Shown: one piece after another, positions 44,847 to 53,745 of the stretch | Layout of the letters: every line of letters starts with the position of its first letter | Position numbering within the stretch: position 1 is the first letter of the stretch | Assembly: GCF_002217755.1 (NCBI RefSeq) | Contig: NZ_BCFL01000016.1 | Coordinates: forward strand, 62,001 to 126,000 | DNA length: 64,000 nucleotides | Source: Streptomyces hyaluromycini | GTDB lineage: Bacteria > Actinomycetota > Actinomycetes > Streptomycetales > Streptomycetaceae | Reading direction: 5' to 3' | Position numbers and translations under genes: made by a program | The notes under the pieces: model-generated | Databases searched by the model: none | Told to the model about the DNA's origin: nothing | What the model saw: only the letters and a program-made list of their open reading frames with translations

Positions 44847-45719
44847 GTGCTGTCCGACAACGTGAGCCGGATCGTGGCCGCCCGGGTGCACGAACCCGAG
44901 GCCGTCGCCACCGCGGCGGCTCGCCGGGTGAAGGCGACCTCGCTCCTCGGCGAGCACGGCAAGGCGATGATCATCGCCGCCGACCACCCCGCCCGTGGCG
45001 CCAACGGCGTCGGCGCGGACCCCCATGCCATGGCGGACCGCTTCGAACTCCTCGACCGCCTCTGCACCGCCCTGGAACGCCCCGGCGTGACCGGTGTCCT
45101 CGCCACCGCCGACATCCTCGAAGACCTCCTGCTGCTCGGCGTCCTCGACGGCAAGAGCGTCTTCGGCTCCATGAACCGCGCCGGACTGGCCGGATCGGTC
45201 TTCGAGATCGACGACCGGTTCACCGGCTACGACGCCGAGACGATCGCCGCGATGGGCTTCGACGGCGGCAAGATGCTCACCCGTATCGCCCTCTCCGACC
45301 CCGCCACCCCGTCGGCTCTCCAGGACACCGCCCGCGCGGTCGACGAACTCAACGACCGGCAGCTCATCGCCATGGTCGAGCCGTTCATGTCCGAGTGGCG
45401 GGACGGCAGGATCCGCAACGACCTCTCCACCGACGCCGTGATCAAGTCGGTCACCATCGCGTCGGGTCTCGGCCGGCGCAGCGCCTACACCTGGCTGAAG
45501 CTGCCGGTGGTCCAGGACATGGAGCGCGTGCTCGCCGCCTCCACCCTGCCCGCGCTGCTGCTGGGCGGCGAGGTCACCGACCCCGCGGCCGCCTTCGCCT
45601 CCTGGGGCCGGGCCCTCAGGCAGCCCACCGCGCAGGGTCTGGTCGTCGGCCGCTCCCTGCTCTACCCGGCGGGCGGCGACGTCGCCGGCGCCGTCGACAA
45701 GGCGGTGAGCCTGCTGTGA
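44847..45719 (+). CDS. Cgl0159-type (beta/alpha)8 aldolase of the inositol cluster
   Basis: 290 residues. The sequence GKAMIIAADHPARG, then a long barrel with FDGGKMLTRIAL and GRRSAYTWLKLPVV, matches proteins of the Cgl0159 group found in actinobacterial iol clusters. The probable role is cleavage of 2-deoxy-5-keto-gluconate-6-phosphate to dihydroxyacetone phosphate and malonic semialdehyde, replacing IolJ (inference). GTG 44847 follows GAGAGG; its 3' end overlaps iolB by GTGA. Confidence 0.85.
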   Translation: MLSDNVSRIVAARVHEPEAVATAAARRVKATSLLGEHGKAMIIAADHPARGANGVGADPHAMADRFELLDRLCTALERPGVTGVLATADILEDLLLLGVLDGKSVFGSMNRAGLAGSVFEIDDRFTGYDAETIAAMGFDGGKMLTRIALSDPATPSALQDTARAVDELNDRQLIAMVEPFMSEWRDGRIRNDLSTDAVIKSVTIASGLGRRSAYTWLKLPVVQDMERVLAASTLPALLLGGEVTDPAAAFASWGRALRQPTAQGLVVGRSLLYPAGGDVAGAVDKAVSLL

Positions 45720-46585
45720 GCGGCAAGTACCATCTCCCGGCCGGTACTTCGGCCGACGGCCCCTACGACCTCCTGGTCACGCCCGAGTCGGCGGGCTGGG
45801 GATACTCCGGCCTCAGGATCCTGACCCTGCGGCCGGGCGAGACACACGCCCTGTCCACCGGGGACTCCGAGTTCCTGGTGCTGCCGCTGACGGGCTCGTG
45901 CACCGTCACCACGGACGGCAGCACCTTCGAACTCGCCGGCCGGACGGGCGTGTTCACCTCGGCCACCGACTTCGCCTACCTCCCCCGTGAGTCGGCGGCC
46001 GTGATCCGCAGCGCGGCGGGAGGCCGATTCGCGCTGCCCTCCGCCCGTACCGAGCAGGGAGGTCACTCGGCTCGGTACGGGCGCAAGGAGGACGTCCCCG
46101 TCGAGCTGCGCGGCGCCGGGGCCTGCTCGCGGCAGGTCAACAACTACTGCCTGCCGGGCACCTTCGACGCCGAGCAGCTGCTGGTCTGCGAGGTCCTCAC
46201 CCCCGGCGGCAACTGGTCCTCCTACCCGCCGCACAAGCACGACGAAGCCCGGCCCGGCGAGGAGTCGGAGCTGGAGGAGATCTACTACTTCGAGGTCTCG
46301 GGCGGCGAGTCCGGCTTCGGCATGCAGCGGGTGTACGGCACCGAGGACCGCCCGGTCGACGTGCTCGCCGAGGTCCGCTCCGGCGACACCGTGCTGGTCC
46401 CGCACGGCTGGCACGGCCCCTCGATCGCCGCGCCCGGCTACGACCTGTACTACCTCAACGTCATGGCCGGTCCCGGTCAGGACCGCGCCTGGCTGATCTG
46501 CGACGACCCCGCCCACGGCTGGGTCCGCGCCACCTGGGACGCCCAGGACGTGGACGACCGGCTGCCCTTCGGAGAGAACCGATGA
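45716..46585 (+). CDS. iolB: 5-deoxy-glucuronate isomerase
   Basis: 289 residues, bicupin. Converts 5-deoxy-glucuronate to 2-deoxy-5-keto-gluconate. Metal-binding residues are in SSYPPHKHDE (His, His, Glu) and VPHGWHGPS, with the LEEIYYFEVS strand. It overlaps both neighbours by 4 bases (GTGA before, ATGA after), so the genes are tightly coupled. Confidence 0.95.
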   Translation: MSGKYHLPAGTSADGPYDLLVTPESAGWGYSGLRILTLRPGETHALSTGDSEFLVLPLTGSCTVTTDGSTFELAGRTGVFTSATDFAYLPRESAAVIRSAAGGRFALPSARTEQGGHSARYGRKEDVPVELRGAGACSRQVNNYCLPGTFDAEQLLVCEVLTPGGNWSSYPPHKHDEARPGEESELEEIYYFEVSGGESGFGMQRVYGTEDRPVDVLAEVRSGDTVLVPHGWHGPSIAAPGYDLYYLNVMAGPGQDRAWLICDDPAHGWVRATWDAQDVDDRLPFGENR

Positions 46586-48459
46586 AGACCGTACGACTGA
46601 CCACCGCACAGGCCCTGGTCCGCTTCCTCGCCCACCAGTACAGCGAGCGCGACGGCCAGGAGCAGCGCCTGATCCCCGGTGTGTGGGGCATCTTCGGCCA
46701 CGGCAACGTCGCCGGCATCGGCCAGGCGCTGCTGCAGGCCGCGACGACGGGCGAGGCGGATCTGCCGTACTACCTGGCGCGGAACGAACAGGGCATGGTC
46801 CACGCCTCCGTCGCCTACGCGAAGATGCGCGACCGGCTGGCCGCCTTCGCCTGCACCGCCTCCACCGGCCCCGGCTCCACGAACATGATCACCGGCGCGG
46901 CCCTGGCCACCACCAACCGTCTGCCCGTCCTCCTCCTGCCCTCCGACATGTTCGCCACCCGCGCCGCCGACCCCGTCCTCCAGCAGCTGGAGGACACCCG
47001 CGGCGGCGACGTCACCGTCAACGACGCCTTCCGCGCCGTGTCGAAGTACTTCGACCGCGTCTCCCGCCCCGAACAGCTGATTCCGGCCGCCCTCGCGGCG
47101 ATGCGGGTGCTGACCGACCCGGTCGAGACCGGCGCGGTGACGCTGGCCCTGCCGCAGGACGTGCAGGCCGAGGCGTACGACTGGCCGGTCGAGTTCTTCC
47201 GGCGGCGGGTGTGGCACGTGGGGCGCCCGGTGCCGGAACCCGCCGCCGTCGAGCGAGCCGCACGCCTGCTGCGAAGCGCGCAGAGGCCGCTGATCGTCGC
47301 CGGTGGCGGTGCCGTCTACTCCGGTGCCGAGACCGCGCTGCGCGCCTTCGCCGAGGCCACCGGCATCCCGGTCGCCGACACCCACGCCGGCAAGGGCGCG
47401 GTGGCGTGGGACCACCCGTACGCGGTGGGCGGGATCGGCTCGACGGGTTCGTACGCGGCCAACGAGCTGGCGAAGGGGGCCGACGTGGTGCTCGGTATCG
47501 GCACCCGCTACTCCGACTTCACCACCGCCAGCCACACCGTCTTCGGCAACCCGGACGTCGCCTTCGTCAACCTCAACGTGGCCCGCCTGGACGCCGTCAA
47601 GCACTCGGCGGAGCCGCTGGTGGCCGATGCCCGACTGGGCATCCAGGCCCTCGCCGGAGCCCTCGACGGCTGGGAGGTCTCACCCGCCTACCGCCGCCGC
47701 ACCCGTGAACTCGTCGCCCGCAACCGGGAGATCGATGACGAGGCGTTCCGTCCCGGTCACGGCCCGCTGCCCGCCCAGACCGAGATCCTCGGCGCGCTCA
47801 ACGAGGTCCTGGACGACCGTGCCGTGGTCATCAACGCGGCCGGCTCCATGCCGGGCGACCTCCAGCAGCTGTGGCGGGCCCGCGACCCGAAGGCCTACCA
47901 CGTGGAGTACGCCTACTCCTGCATGGGCTACGAGGTGGCCGCGGGCGTCGGCGCCAAGATGGCCGACCCGTCGCGCGAGGTGGTCGTACTCGTCGGCGAC
48001 GGCTCGTATCTGATGATGGCTCAGGAGATCGTCACCATGGTCTCCGAGGGCCTGAAGGTCGTCATCGTGCTCGTCCAGAACCACGGCTTCGCCTCCATCG
48101 GCGCCCTGTCCCAGGCGCTCGGTTCACAGCGCTTCGGCACCAAGTACCGCTACCGCAACGGCGGTTCGGGACATCTCGACGGCGACGTCCTCCCCGTCGA
48201 CCTCGCCGCGAACGCCTCCTCGCTCGGCGCGGACGTCCTGCACGCCGCCTCCGTCGAGGAGTTCCGCTCCGCGATGGAGAAGGCGAAGGCCGCCACCCGC
48301 ACCACCGTCGTCCATGTCGAGACCGACCTGTACGGCCCCAACCCGCCCGGCCACGGCTGGTGGGACGTCCCCGTCAGCCAGACCTCCGCCCTCGACTCCA
48401 CCCGCACGGCGTACGAGACCTACGCCGCCCACAAGCAGGCCCAGCGCCACTACCTGTAA
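46582..48459 (+). CDS. iolD: 3D-trihydroxycyclohexane-1,2-dione acylhydrolase (ThDP enzyme)
   Basis: Opens the inositol ring by hydrolysis. 625 residues with the three-domain acetolactate-synthase layout: Pyr domain with the activating Glu region near YLARNEQGMVH, a central domain at about 215-350, and the PP domain with the ThDP motif VGDGSYLMMAQEI to NHGFASIG. Length and sequence match IolD rather than acetolactate synthase. Confidence 0.95.
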   Translation: MKTVRLTTAQALVRFLAHQYSERDGQEQRLIPGVWGIFGHGNVAGIGQALLQAATTGEADLPYYLARNEQGMVHASVAYAKMRDRLAAFACTASTGPGSTNMITGAALATTNRLPVLLLPSDMFATRAADPVLQQLEDTRGGDVTVNDAFRAVSKYFDRVSRPEQLIPAALAAMRVLTDPVETGAVTLALPQDVQAEAYDWPVEFFRRRVWHVGRPVPEPAAVERAARLLRSAQRPLIVAGGGAVYSGAETALRAFAEATGIPVADTHAGKGAVAWDHPYAVGGIGSTGSYAANELAKGADVVLGIGTRYSDFTTASHTVFGNPDVAFVNLNVARLDAVKHSAEPLVADARLGIQALAGALDGWEVSPAYRRRTRELVARNREIDDEAFRPGHGPLPAQTEILGALNEVLDDRAVVINAAGSMPGDLQQLWRARDPKAYHVEYAYSCMGYEVAAGVGAKMADPSREVVVLVGDGSYLMMAQEIVTMVSEGLKVVIVLVQNHGFASIGALSQALGSQRFGTKYRYRNGGSGHLDGDVLPVDLAANASSLGADVLHAASVEEFRSAMEKAKAATRTTVVHVETDLYGPNPPGHGWWDVPVSQTSALDSTRTAYETYAAHKQAQRHYL

Positions 48460-48472
48460 GGACGTGCCTCCC

Positions 48473-49969
48473 GTGACCACAATCCCCCACTGGATCAACG
48501 GCTCGCCGCTCCCGGGCAGCAGCACCGCACCGGTGTTCAACCCGGCCACCGGCGCGGAGCAGGCCCGGGTCGTCCTCGGCGGCGCCGCGGAGGTGGACGC
48601 CGCCGTGCAGGCCGCGGCCGCCGCCTTCGAGACCTGGTCCGAGTCCTCCCTCACCCAGCGCGTCCAAGTGATGTTCGCCTTCCGCCAGCTGCTCGTCGAG
48701 CACGAGGAGGAGCTCGGCCGGATCATCTCCGCCGAGCACGGCAAGACCGTCGACGACGCCCGCGGCGAGATCACCCGCGGCCGCGAGGTCGTCGAGTACG
48801 TCTGCGGTCTCGGCGACGTCCTCAAGGGCTCCTTCTCCGACCAGGTCTCCCGCGGCATCGACGTCCACAACTTCCGCCAGCCGCTGGGTGTCGTCGCCGG
48901 CATCACCCCCTTCAACTTCCCGGCGATGGTCCCCCTGTGGATGCACCCGGTCGCGATCGCCACCGGCAACACGTTCATCCTCAAGCCGTCCGAGCGCGAC
49001 CCCTCCGCAGCCAACTTCGTGGCCGAGCTCTACAAGAAGGCCGGTCTGCCGGACGGCGTGTTCAACGTCGTGCACGGCGGCAAGGACGCCGTCGACGCCC
49101 TTCTCACCCACCCGGGCATCGAGGCCGTCTCCTTCGTCGGCTCCACGCCGATCGCCAAGTACGTGCACGAGCAGGCGACTTCACACGGCAAGCGGGTCCA
49201 GGCCCTCGGCGGCGCCAAGAACCACGCCGTGGTCCTCCCCGACGCCGACCTGGAGTTCGCCGCCGACCACATCACCGCCGGCGCCTACGGCTCCGCCGGC
49301 GAACGCTGCATGGCCGTGTCGGTGGCCGTCGCCGTGGGTGACGCGGCGGACGCGCTGGTCGCGGTCCTGGAGCGCAAGGCCAACGAGGTGCAGGTCGGCC
49401 CCGGCAACGCCGCCGGCACCGACATGGGCCCGCTCGTCACCAAGGCCGCGCAGGAGCGGGTCGAGAACGCCGTCGGCACGGCCGCCGCCCAGGGCGCCAC
49501 CGTCGTCGTCGACGGCCGCGGCCTGAAGATCGACGACCCCGCGTACGCCGAGGGCTTCTTCACGGGCCCGTCCCTCCTCGACCACGTCACCACCGAGATG
49601 GCGGCCTACCAGGAGGAACTCTTCGGCCCGGTCCTCGCCGTCGTCCGCGTCGACACCCTCGACCAGGCCATCGACGTGATCAACGCCAACCCCTACGGCA
49701 ACGGCACCGCCCTGTTCACCGCCTCCGGCGAAGCCGCCCGCCGCTTCCAGCGCCGGATCAAGGTCGGCATGATCGGCATCAACGTGCCGGTGCCGGTCCC
49801 CATGTCGTACTACTCCTTCGGCGGCTGGAAGGACTCCCTCATCGGCGACTCCCCCATCCACGGCCCCGAGGGCATCCGCTTCTACACCCGCCCGAAGGTC
49901 GTCACCACCCGCTGGCCCCAGCCCGCCCAGCAGGTCACCGCCGGCTTCACCTTCCCCACCTCCAGCTGA
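48473..49969 (+). CDS. iolA: CoA-acylating methylmalonate/malonate-semialdehyde dehydrogenase
   Basis: Converts malonic semialdehyde to acetyl-CoA (and methylmalonic semialdehyde to propionyl-CoA). 498 residues. The catalytic Cys lies in GSAGERCMAVSVAV, and the family hallmarks TPFNFPAMVPLWM and PVPVPMSYYSFGGWK are present. GTG 48473 follows AAGGA. Last gene of the iol operon, then a hairpin at 49989-50015. Also called mmsA; valine catabolism is an alternative role. Confidence 0.93.
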   Translation: MTTIPHWINGSPLPGSSTAPVFNPATGAEQARVVLGGAAEVDAAVQAAAAAFETWSESSLTQRVQVMFAFRQLLVEHEEELGRIISAEHGKTVDDARGEITRGREVVEYVCGLGDVLKGSFSDQVSRGIDVHNFRQPLGVVAGITPFNFPAMVPLWMHPVAIATGNTFILKPSERDPSAANFVAELYKKAGLPDGVFNVVHGGKDAVDALLTHPGIEAVSFVGSTPIAKYVHEQATSHGKRVQALGGAKNHAVVLPDADLEFAADHITAGAYGSAGERCMAVSVAVAVGDAADALVAVLERKANEVQVGPGNAAGTDMGPLVTKAAQERVENAVGTAAAQGATVVVDGRGLKIDDPAYAEGFFTGPSLLDHVTTEMAAYQEELFGPVLAVVRVDTLDQAIDVINANPYGNGTALFTASGEAARRFQRRIKVGMIGINVPVPVPMSYYSFGGWKDSLIGDSPIHGPEGIRFYTRPKVVTTRWPQPAQQVTAGFTFPTSS

Positions 49970-49988
49970 AAGGTCTTCCGGCGAGAGC

Positions 49989-50015
49989 GGCCGCCGCCCG
50001 CATCGGGCGGCGGCC
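49989..50015. terminator. Hairpin after the iol operon
   Basis: GGCCGCCGCCCG pairs perfectly with CGGGCGGCGGCC around a three-base loop. It serves the space between iolA and the convergent lipoprotein gene. Confidence 0.75.
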
Positions 50016-50050
50016 CGGCCGCACCCGCGTGATCACCGGCGCCCGACCGC

Positions 50051-50617
50051 TCAGGGCCGCTTCTCGACGTCCTTCACCGAACTCGGCCCCAACTGCTTGG
50101 CGCTGGCGTACTCCGGCATCGTCATGGGCTGGTCGAACAGGAAGAACGACTGGTTCGTGCCGACCGTGAACTCCATGTACGCGCCCGTCGTGGCGTCGAA
50201 ACCGTAGTAGGCGTTGCAGGTGGAACCCGACGTGTACGTGCCGTCCATGCCGGGCTGCGCGAGGACCGCGACGCCTTCCGAGGAGGACTCCACCTTCTCC
50301 GTCGGGGTGAGCATCTTGCAGCGCGGCACCGGCAGGCCCTTCATGATGAAGTACCCGTACTCGCCCTTGGCGTTCTGGATGTAGACGTACGAGAGTTTGC
50401 CCCGCTTCCCCCAGGTCTTGATCCACTGGTTGATCGCTTCGCGGGTCGGCGAGTACTCCATGCGGCCCGCCGGCTGCTGGGCCACGAGGTGGTCGTAGTT
50501 GTCCTGCTTGACCTTGTTCTCCTTGTCCTGGCTGGTGTCGCTGGTGCAGGACGTCAGGGCCAGGCCCACGACGAGCGCGACGACGGCGGCCAGGGCCATG
50601 CGTGCGAACTTCTTCAT
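50051..50617 (-). CDS. Hypothetical lipoprotein
   Basis: 188 residues. Signal MKKFARMALAAVVALVVG with lipobox LTSC (Cys24). The mature part (LSYVYIQNAKGEYGYFIMKG, CNAYYGFDATTGAYMEF) matches no family I know. It follows the membrane protein gene at 50651-51097 by 33 bases on the same strand, so the two form a unit. It has noticeably more Lys, Asn and Tyr than its neighbours, which may mean recent acquisition. Confidence 0.75.
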   Translation of the reverse strand: MKKFARMALAAVVALVVGLALTSCTSDTSQDKENKVKQDNYDHLVAQQPAGRMEYSPTREAINQWIKTWGKRGKLSYVYIQNAKGEYGYFIMKGLPVPRCKMLTPTEKVESSSEGVAVLAQPGMDGTYTSGSTCNAYYGFDATTGAYMEFTVGTNQSFFLFDQPMTMPEYASAKQLGPSSVKDVEKRP

Positions 50618-50650
50618 GCTGTGCTGCCCTCTTCCCGGGTGAGACGGGGA

Positions 50651-51097
50651 TCAGTTGGTGCACGTCGTGCGCTTGGCGCCGGCATCCAGCCGGTACGGCA
50701 GATCCTTGTCGCGGAAGGGCGCGCGGTGCTCCTGGGCGGCCTTCGAGTTGTAGTCGTTGACCGACTCGATCCGGGTGGCCTTCAGCGCGGTGATCGACTG
50801 GTCGATCTGCGCCGTGCGGGTCTCCGAAGCGGTCTTCCGCTCCTCCTGGAGCGCCTGGATCGTCCCTTCGGCGTTCTGCACGGCCTCGCACAGGTCGAAG
50901 AACTCCTCGTAGGTGGTCTGCCGGAACTCGCCCGAACCGACGGTGTTCTCACGCTGACTCACCTCACCGCGGAACGGGGCGGTGATCCACGCCGCGCCGC
51001 CGAAGGCGAACGCCCCGATCAGGTACAGCACCGCCAGCCCGACGACTCCGGCGACGCCCCAAGCCGCTAACCGTGCCCCCTCGCGTATCTCTCCCAT
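50651..51097 (-). CDS. Hypothetical small membrane protein with coiled coil
   Basis: 148 residues. One strong membrane helix (GVAGVVGLAVLYLIGAFAFGG) near the start, then a predicted coiled coil (about 65-110: FDLCEAVQNAEGTIQALQEERK). A C-terminal RTTC could pair with a cysteine. ATG 51097 follows GGGGGA. It pairs with the following lipoprotein gene; together they could form an envelope complex, perhaps of mobile-element origin. No function is assigned. Confidence 0.7.
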   Translation of the reverse strand: MGEIREGARLAAWGVAGVVGLAVLYLIGAFAFGGAAWITAPFRGEVSQRENTVGSGEFRQTTYEEFFDLCEAVQNAEGTIQALQEERKTASETRTAQIDQSITALKATRIESVNDYNSKAAQEHRAPFRDKDLPYRLDAGAKRTTCTN

Positions 51098-51635
51098 GGC
51101 ATCCCCCTTCACAGGCGGCTCCGCCGTGTGGAACCACCTCCCGCGAAGGAGGACACGGGCACCCGGCGAAACGGTTCCGCCGGCGCGGTCACTGTGACCA
51201 GGGTGGCGATTTTCCTCTGGACACCCCTCGTGACCTGCGCCGATGCTCCCGGAGCCGATCGGCGCAGACGTTCCCGCGGACCGGTGCCCCACCCAGCCGC
51301 CCGGGAAACAGCACACGGAACACGCACGCGAGGCCGCCCAGGGAAGTCGTCGCACCCGAGCGCCTGGGGACAGTCGGCCACCGGCCCGGTCCCGACCGGG
51401 GGCGGGTGACCGTCGGCACTTCGGCATCCGGTATCCGCTGTGCCGAGGATTCGCAGTCGGCACTGCGTCAGCGCGCTTACGCCCGCTGAGTCGCTGTCCT
51501 GTCGCACTGCAGCTCTGGCTTTTGCGGAGGTCTCGTTCGCGGTAGAGGCGGGCCACGGACATGGAGACATCGGTGTGGCCCGCCATGCCGTGTGCTGGTC
51601 GCGGCTGTCTCAGGCTTGGTTTCCGGGCTGGAGCC
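51098..51635. other. Gene-free stretch with possible integrase scrap
   Basis: 538 bases. The - strand at about 51586-51480 reads MAGHTDVSMSVARLYRERD, similar to the C-terminal box of tyrosine recombinases, but no catalytic residues precede it. Otherwise no supported feature. Confidence 0.3.
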
Positions 51636-52370
51636 TCAGCTGTTGGCCAGGGTGCGGTCCAGAAGGGGGAGCAGGTGATCCCAGTGGCGCTTCAGCCCGG
51701 AGGCGCTGAAAGCGTCGGTGTCGGACATGGTGAAGCCGTGGATGGTGCCGGGGTAGATCTCTGAGGTGTAGCCGACACCTGCCGCATCCAGGGCCTGGTT
51801 GAGCTCGCCGAGGGCCTCGGATGTCATGTCGCCTTCGGCGTGGCCGAGGTGAACCTGGGCGGTGAGCTTGGAAAAGAGACCGGCCCCATCGACACCCACG
51901 GGGGCGTGGAACGCGGCGACGGCCGCCACCTGGTCGGGGTGGACCGCGGCGGTGCGCATCGCGTAGAGGCCGCCTATGCAGTAGCCGGTCACCGCGACCG
52001 GTCCGGCGCCGACCTCGGGCTGAGTGGTGAGGAACCCGAGGTAGGCGTCGGCGTCGCTCAGGACACGTTCGACGGTGTGCGCCTCGATCAAGGGCATCAG
52101 CTGGGCAAAGACCCCGGGCCGGGCCTCTTCTCCGATGTGCTCGGGAAGTTCGATCACCGGGGCCGGGCCGTGCCGGTAGAAGGAGTTGGGGACGAGCACG
52201 TAGTAGCCGTGCCCGGCCAGTTCGCGGGCCATCTCCCGCAGCACGGGCCGGATGCCGAAGCCGTCCGCGTACATCAGTACCCCTGGGTACCGTTCGTCGT
52301 GGTCGGGGAAGGCAGCGAAGGCGTCGGCCTGGCCGTCCGTGGTGGGTATCCGCAGCGTCTTGGTGGGCAT
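51636..52370 (-). CDS. Dienelactone hydrolase family protein
   Basis: 244 residues, alpha/beta hydrolase. The nucleophile is Cys131 in VTGYCIGG, as in true dienelactone hydrolases; the His is in GTIHGF. The GVLMYADGFGIRP loop supplies the oxyanion region. GGGAG is six bases before ATG 52370. It could process dienelactones from aromatic degradation, but it is not next to the cat genes, and generic esterase activity is possible. Confidence 0.88.
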   Translation of the reverse strand: MPTKTLRIPTTDGQADAFAAFPDHDERYPGVLMYADGFGIRPVLREMARELAGHGYYVLVPNSFYRHGPAPVIELPEHIGEEARPGVFAQLMPLIEAHTVERVLSDADAYLGFLTTQPEVGAGPVAVTGYCIGGLYAMRTAAVHPDQVAAVAAFHAPVGVDGAGLFSKLTAQVHLGHAEGDMTSEALGELNQALDAAGVGYTSEIYPGTIHGFTMSDTDAFSASGLKRHWDHLLPLLDRTLANS

Positions 52371-52855
52371 GAATGCTCCCGTCGTGGTTGATGTGCAGAG
52401 CCTGTGATCAACACGAGGGAGGCGGAGCCCGCGCAGCAGCGCAAGAGCCTCGATCAAACAGCGGGCCCAAACCGGCCCGTACGGCGCTCAGAAGAGGCCC
52501 GGGTCACCGATCCGTGTGTGGCGCAAGGCCGCCCCGGCATTCATAGCCGCACAGCGTAGCCCACCGGATATGAGCCGACGCCGGCACTCCGGTCCGAGCG
52601 GATGCCTCGACGGGATGAGAACCGACACACGCCGCATGCGACACGGTGAGAATCCGACAGCTCGTGGTGGAGGGCCCAGTTGTCGCTGTGCAGCGCAGCA
52701 TGCAGGTCGAGTCGGAACGACTCGGGGTCGCCGAGGACGCATCGGACGACCTGGTCGTGAACAGGCACCAACCGCACCCGATTCCGGGCCGGTCGCGAAG
52801 AAGGTGCCAGGCAGTGCGTGCGGGCGAACCGTCTGCCAGGTCGGCAGCCTCGACC
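52371..52855. other. Intergenic region before the LacI remnant
   Basis: 485 bases. GTTGAT and ATCAAC form an interrupted inverted repeat (about 52387-52412) close to the hydrolase start, a possible operator. The rest shows no gene I recognise; the lost N-terminal half of the LacI gene is not detectable here. Confidence 0.35.
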
Positions 52856-53311
52856 ATGTCGATGTCGACGCGGAGCTCCTTCCGCGGCGAGGAGGAGCGC
52901 GAGATGAGCTTCCGCAGCGCCATGCGCCTCGACGAGCCGCGGCGGATGCCGGCGGAGGTCACCGACAGCGACGGCTTGAATGCCACCCAGTACGACCTCG
53001 TGCTCGGCGCGCTCAAGCACAACGAGGACATCGCCGCCGCGTACTCCGCAGGCGGAGGCAACCACGCCACCCTGGAGGCCTTCGAAGCCCTCGGACGCGA
53101 ATGCGCGGTCTTCATCGCCCACGACCTCGACCACGACAACATCCGTCTGCTGCGCGAGCACCGCCTGTCCGCGGTCCTCCACCACGACCTGCGCCAGGAC
53201 ATGCGCCGCGCCTGCCGGATCATCATGCGGGCCCACAGAGCACTCCCGGAAGACGGCCCCGCCCTGCCCTCGACCATCCAGGTCGTCACGCCGTTGAACA
53301 TGCCGCCCGGG
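52856..53311 (+). pseudogene. LacI-family regulator, C-terminal half only
   Basis: About 152 codons read as the LacI effector domain: SSFRGEEEREMSFR, VTDSDGLNATQYDLVL, AYSAGGGNHATLEAF, then VFIAHDLDHDNIRLLRE and VTPLNMPPG. The N-terminal HTH and first subdomain are absent, and the frame runs on to 53437 without homology. It would have no DNA-binding activity. Confidence 0.75.
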
Positions 53312-53599
53312 ACCGCGTCCGTACCCCATCGTCGGCTGAACCCGCTGCGCGTGCGATCTGCGGCAGCGCGGCCACCGGCCAACGCCGTCGACACGGCCGA
53401 CGGCCCTCGAACCGCTGAACTCCGCCGACCGGCGTGATCGCGGAGCGCCCGGTCCGGCTGCGGCGGTGCGCCGCCCCTCGTCGACGCCGACGGGTCTCCG
53501 ACATCCGAGAACGCGCACGTCAGAGACCCGACCCGAGGACGGTCGACGACCGCCACACCTCCGTGTCAGACACGCCATCACATTACTGAACCGTAACCT

Positions 53600-53640
53600 A
53601 CCGGCTGCTATCACGAGTAACTTACTCACGCGTAAGGTTC
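53600..53640 (+). promoter_or_regulatory. Operator-like repeats upstream of the lipase gene
   Basis: The palindrome GAGTAA-C-TTACTC (53615-53627) overlaps CTTAC-N6-GTAAG (53621-53636). Nearby TTACTG and TGCTAT, 17 bases apart, could be the promoter. This cluster lies about 110-145 bases before the start codon, in the 434-bp gap from 53312. Confidence 0.45.
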
Positions 53641-53745
53641 TGGCGAACCGCTGCCGAGCGGCATGAACGCGCCATGGGACGGCCGCGTTCCCGTGCCGCT
53701 TTCACCTGTGCACCTCACTGCCGGCCGCTTCACAGGAGGTTTGCC

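Noticed and set aside
51480..51600. Tyrosine recombinase C-terminal box on the - strand
   Set aside because: Only about 20 residues look similar and no catalytic Arg/His set is visible, so it is mentioned but not called as a gene.
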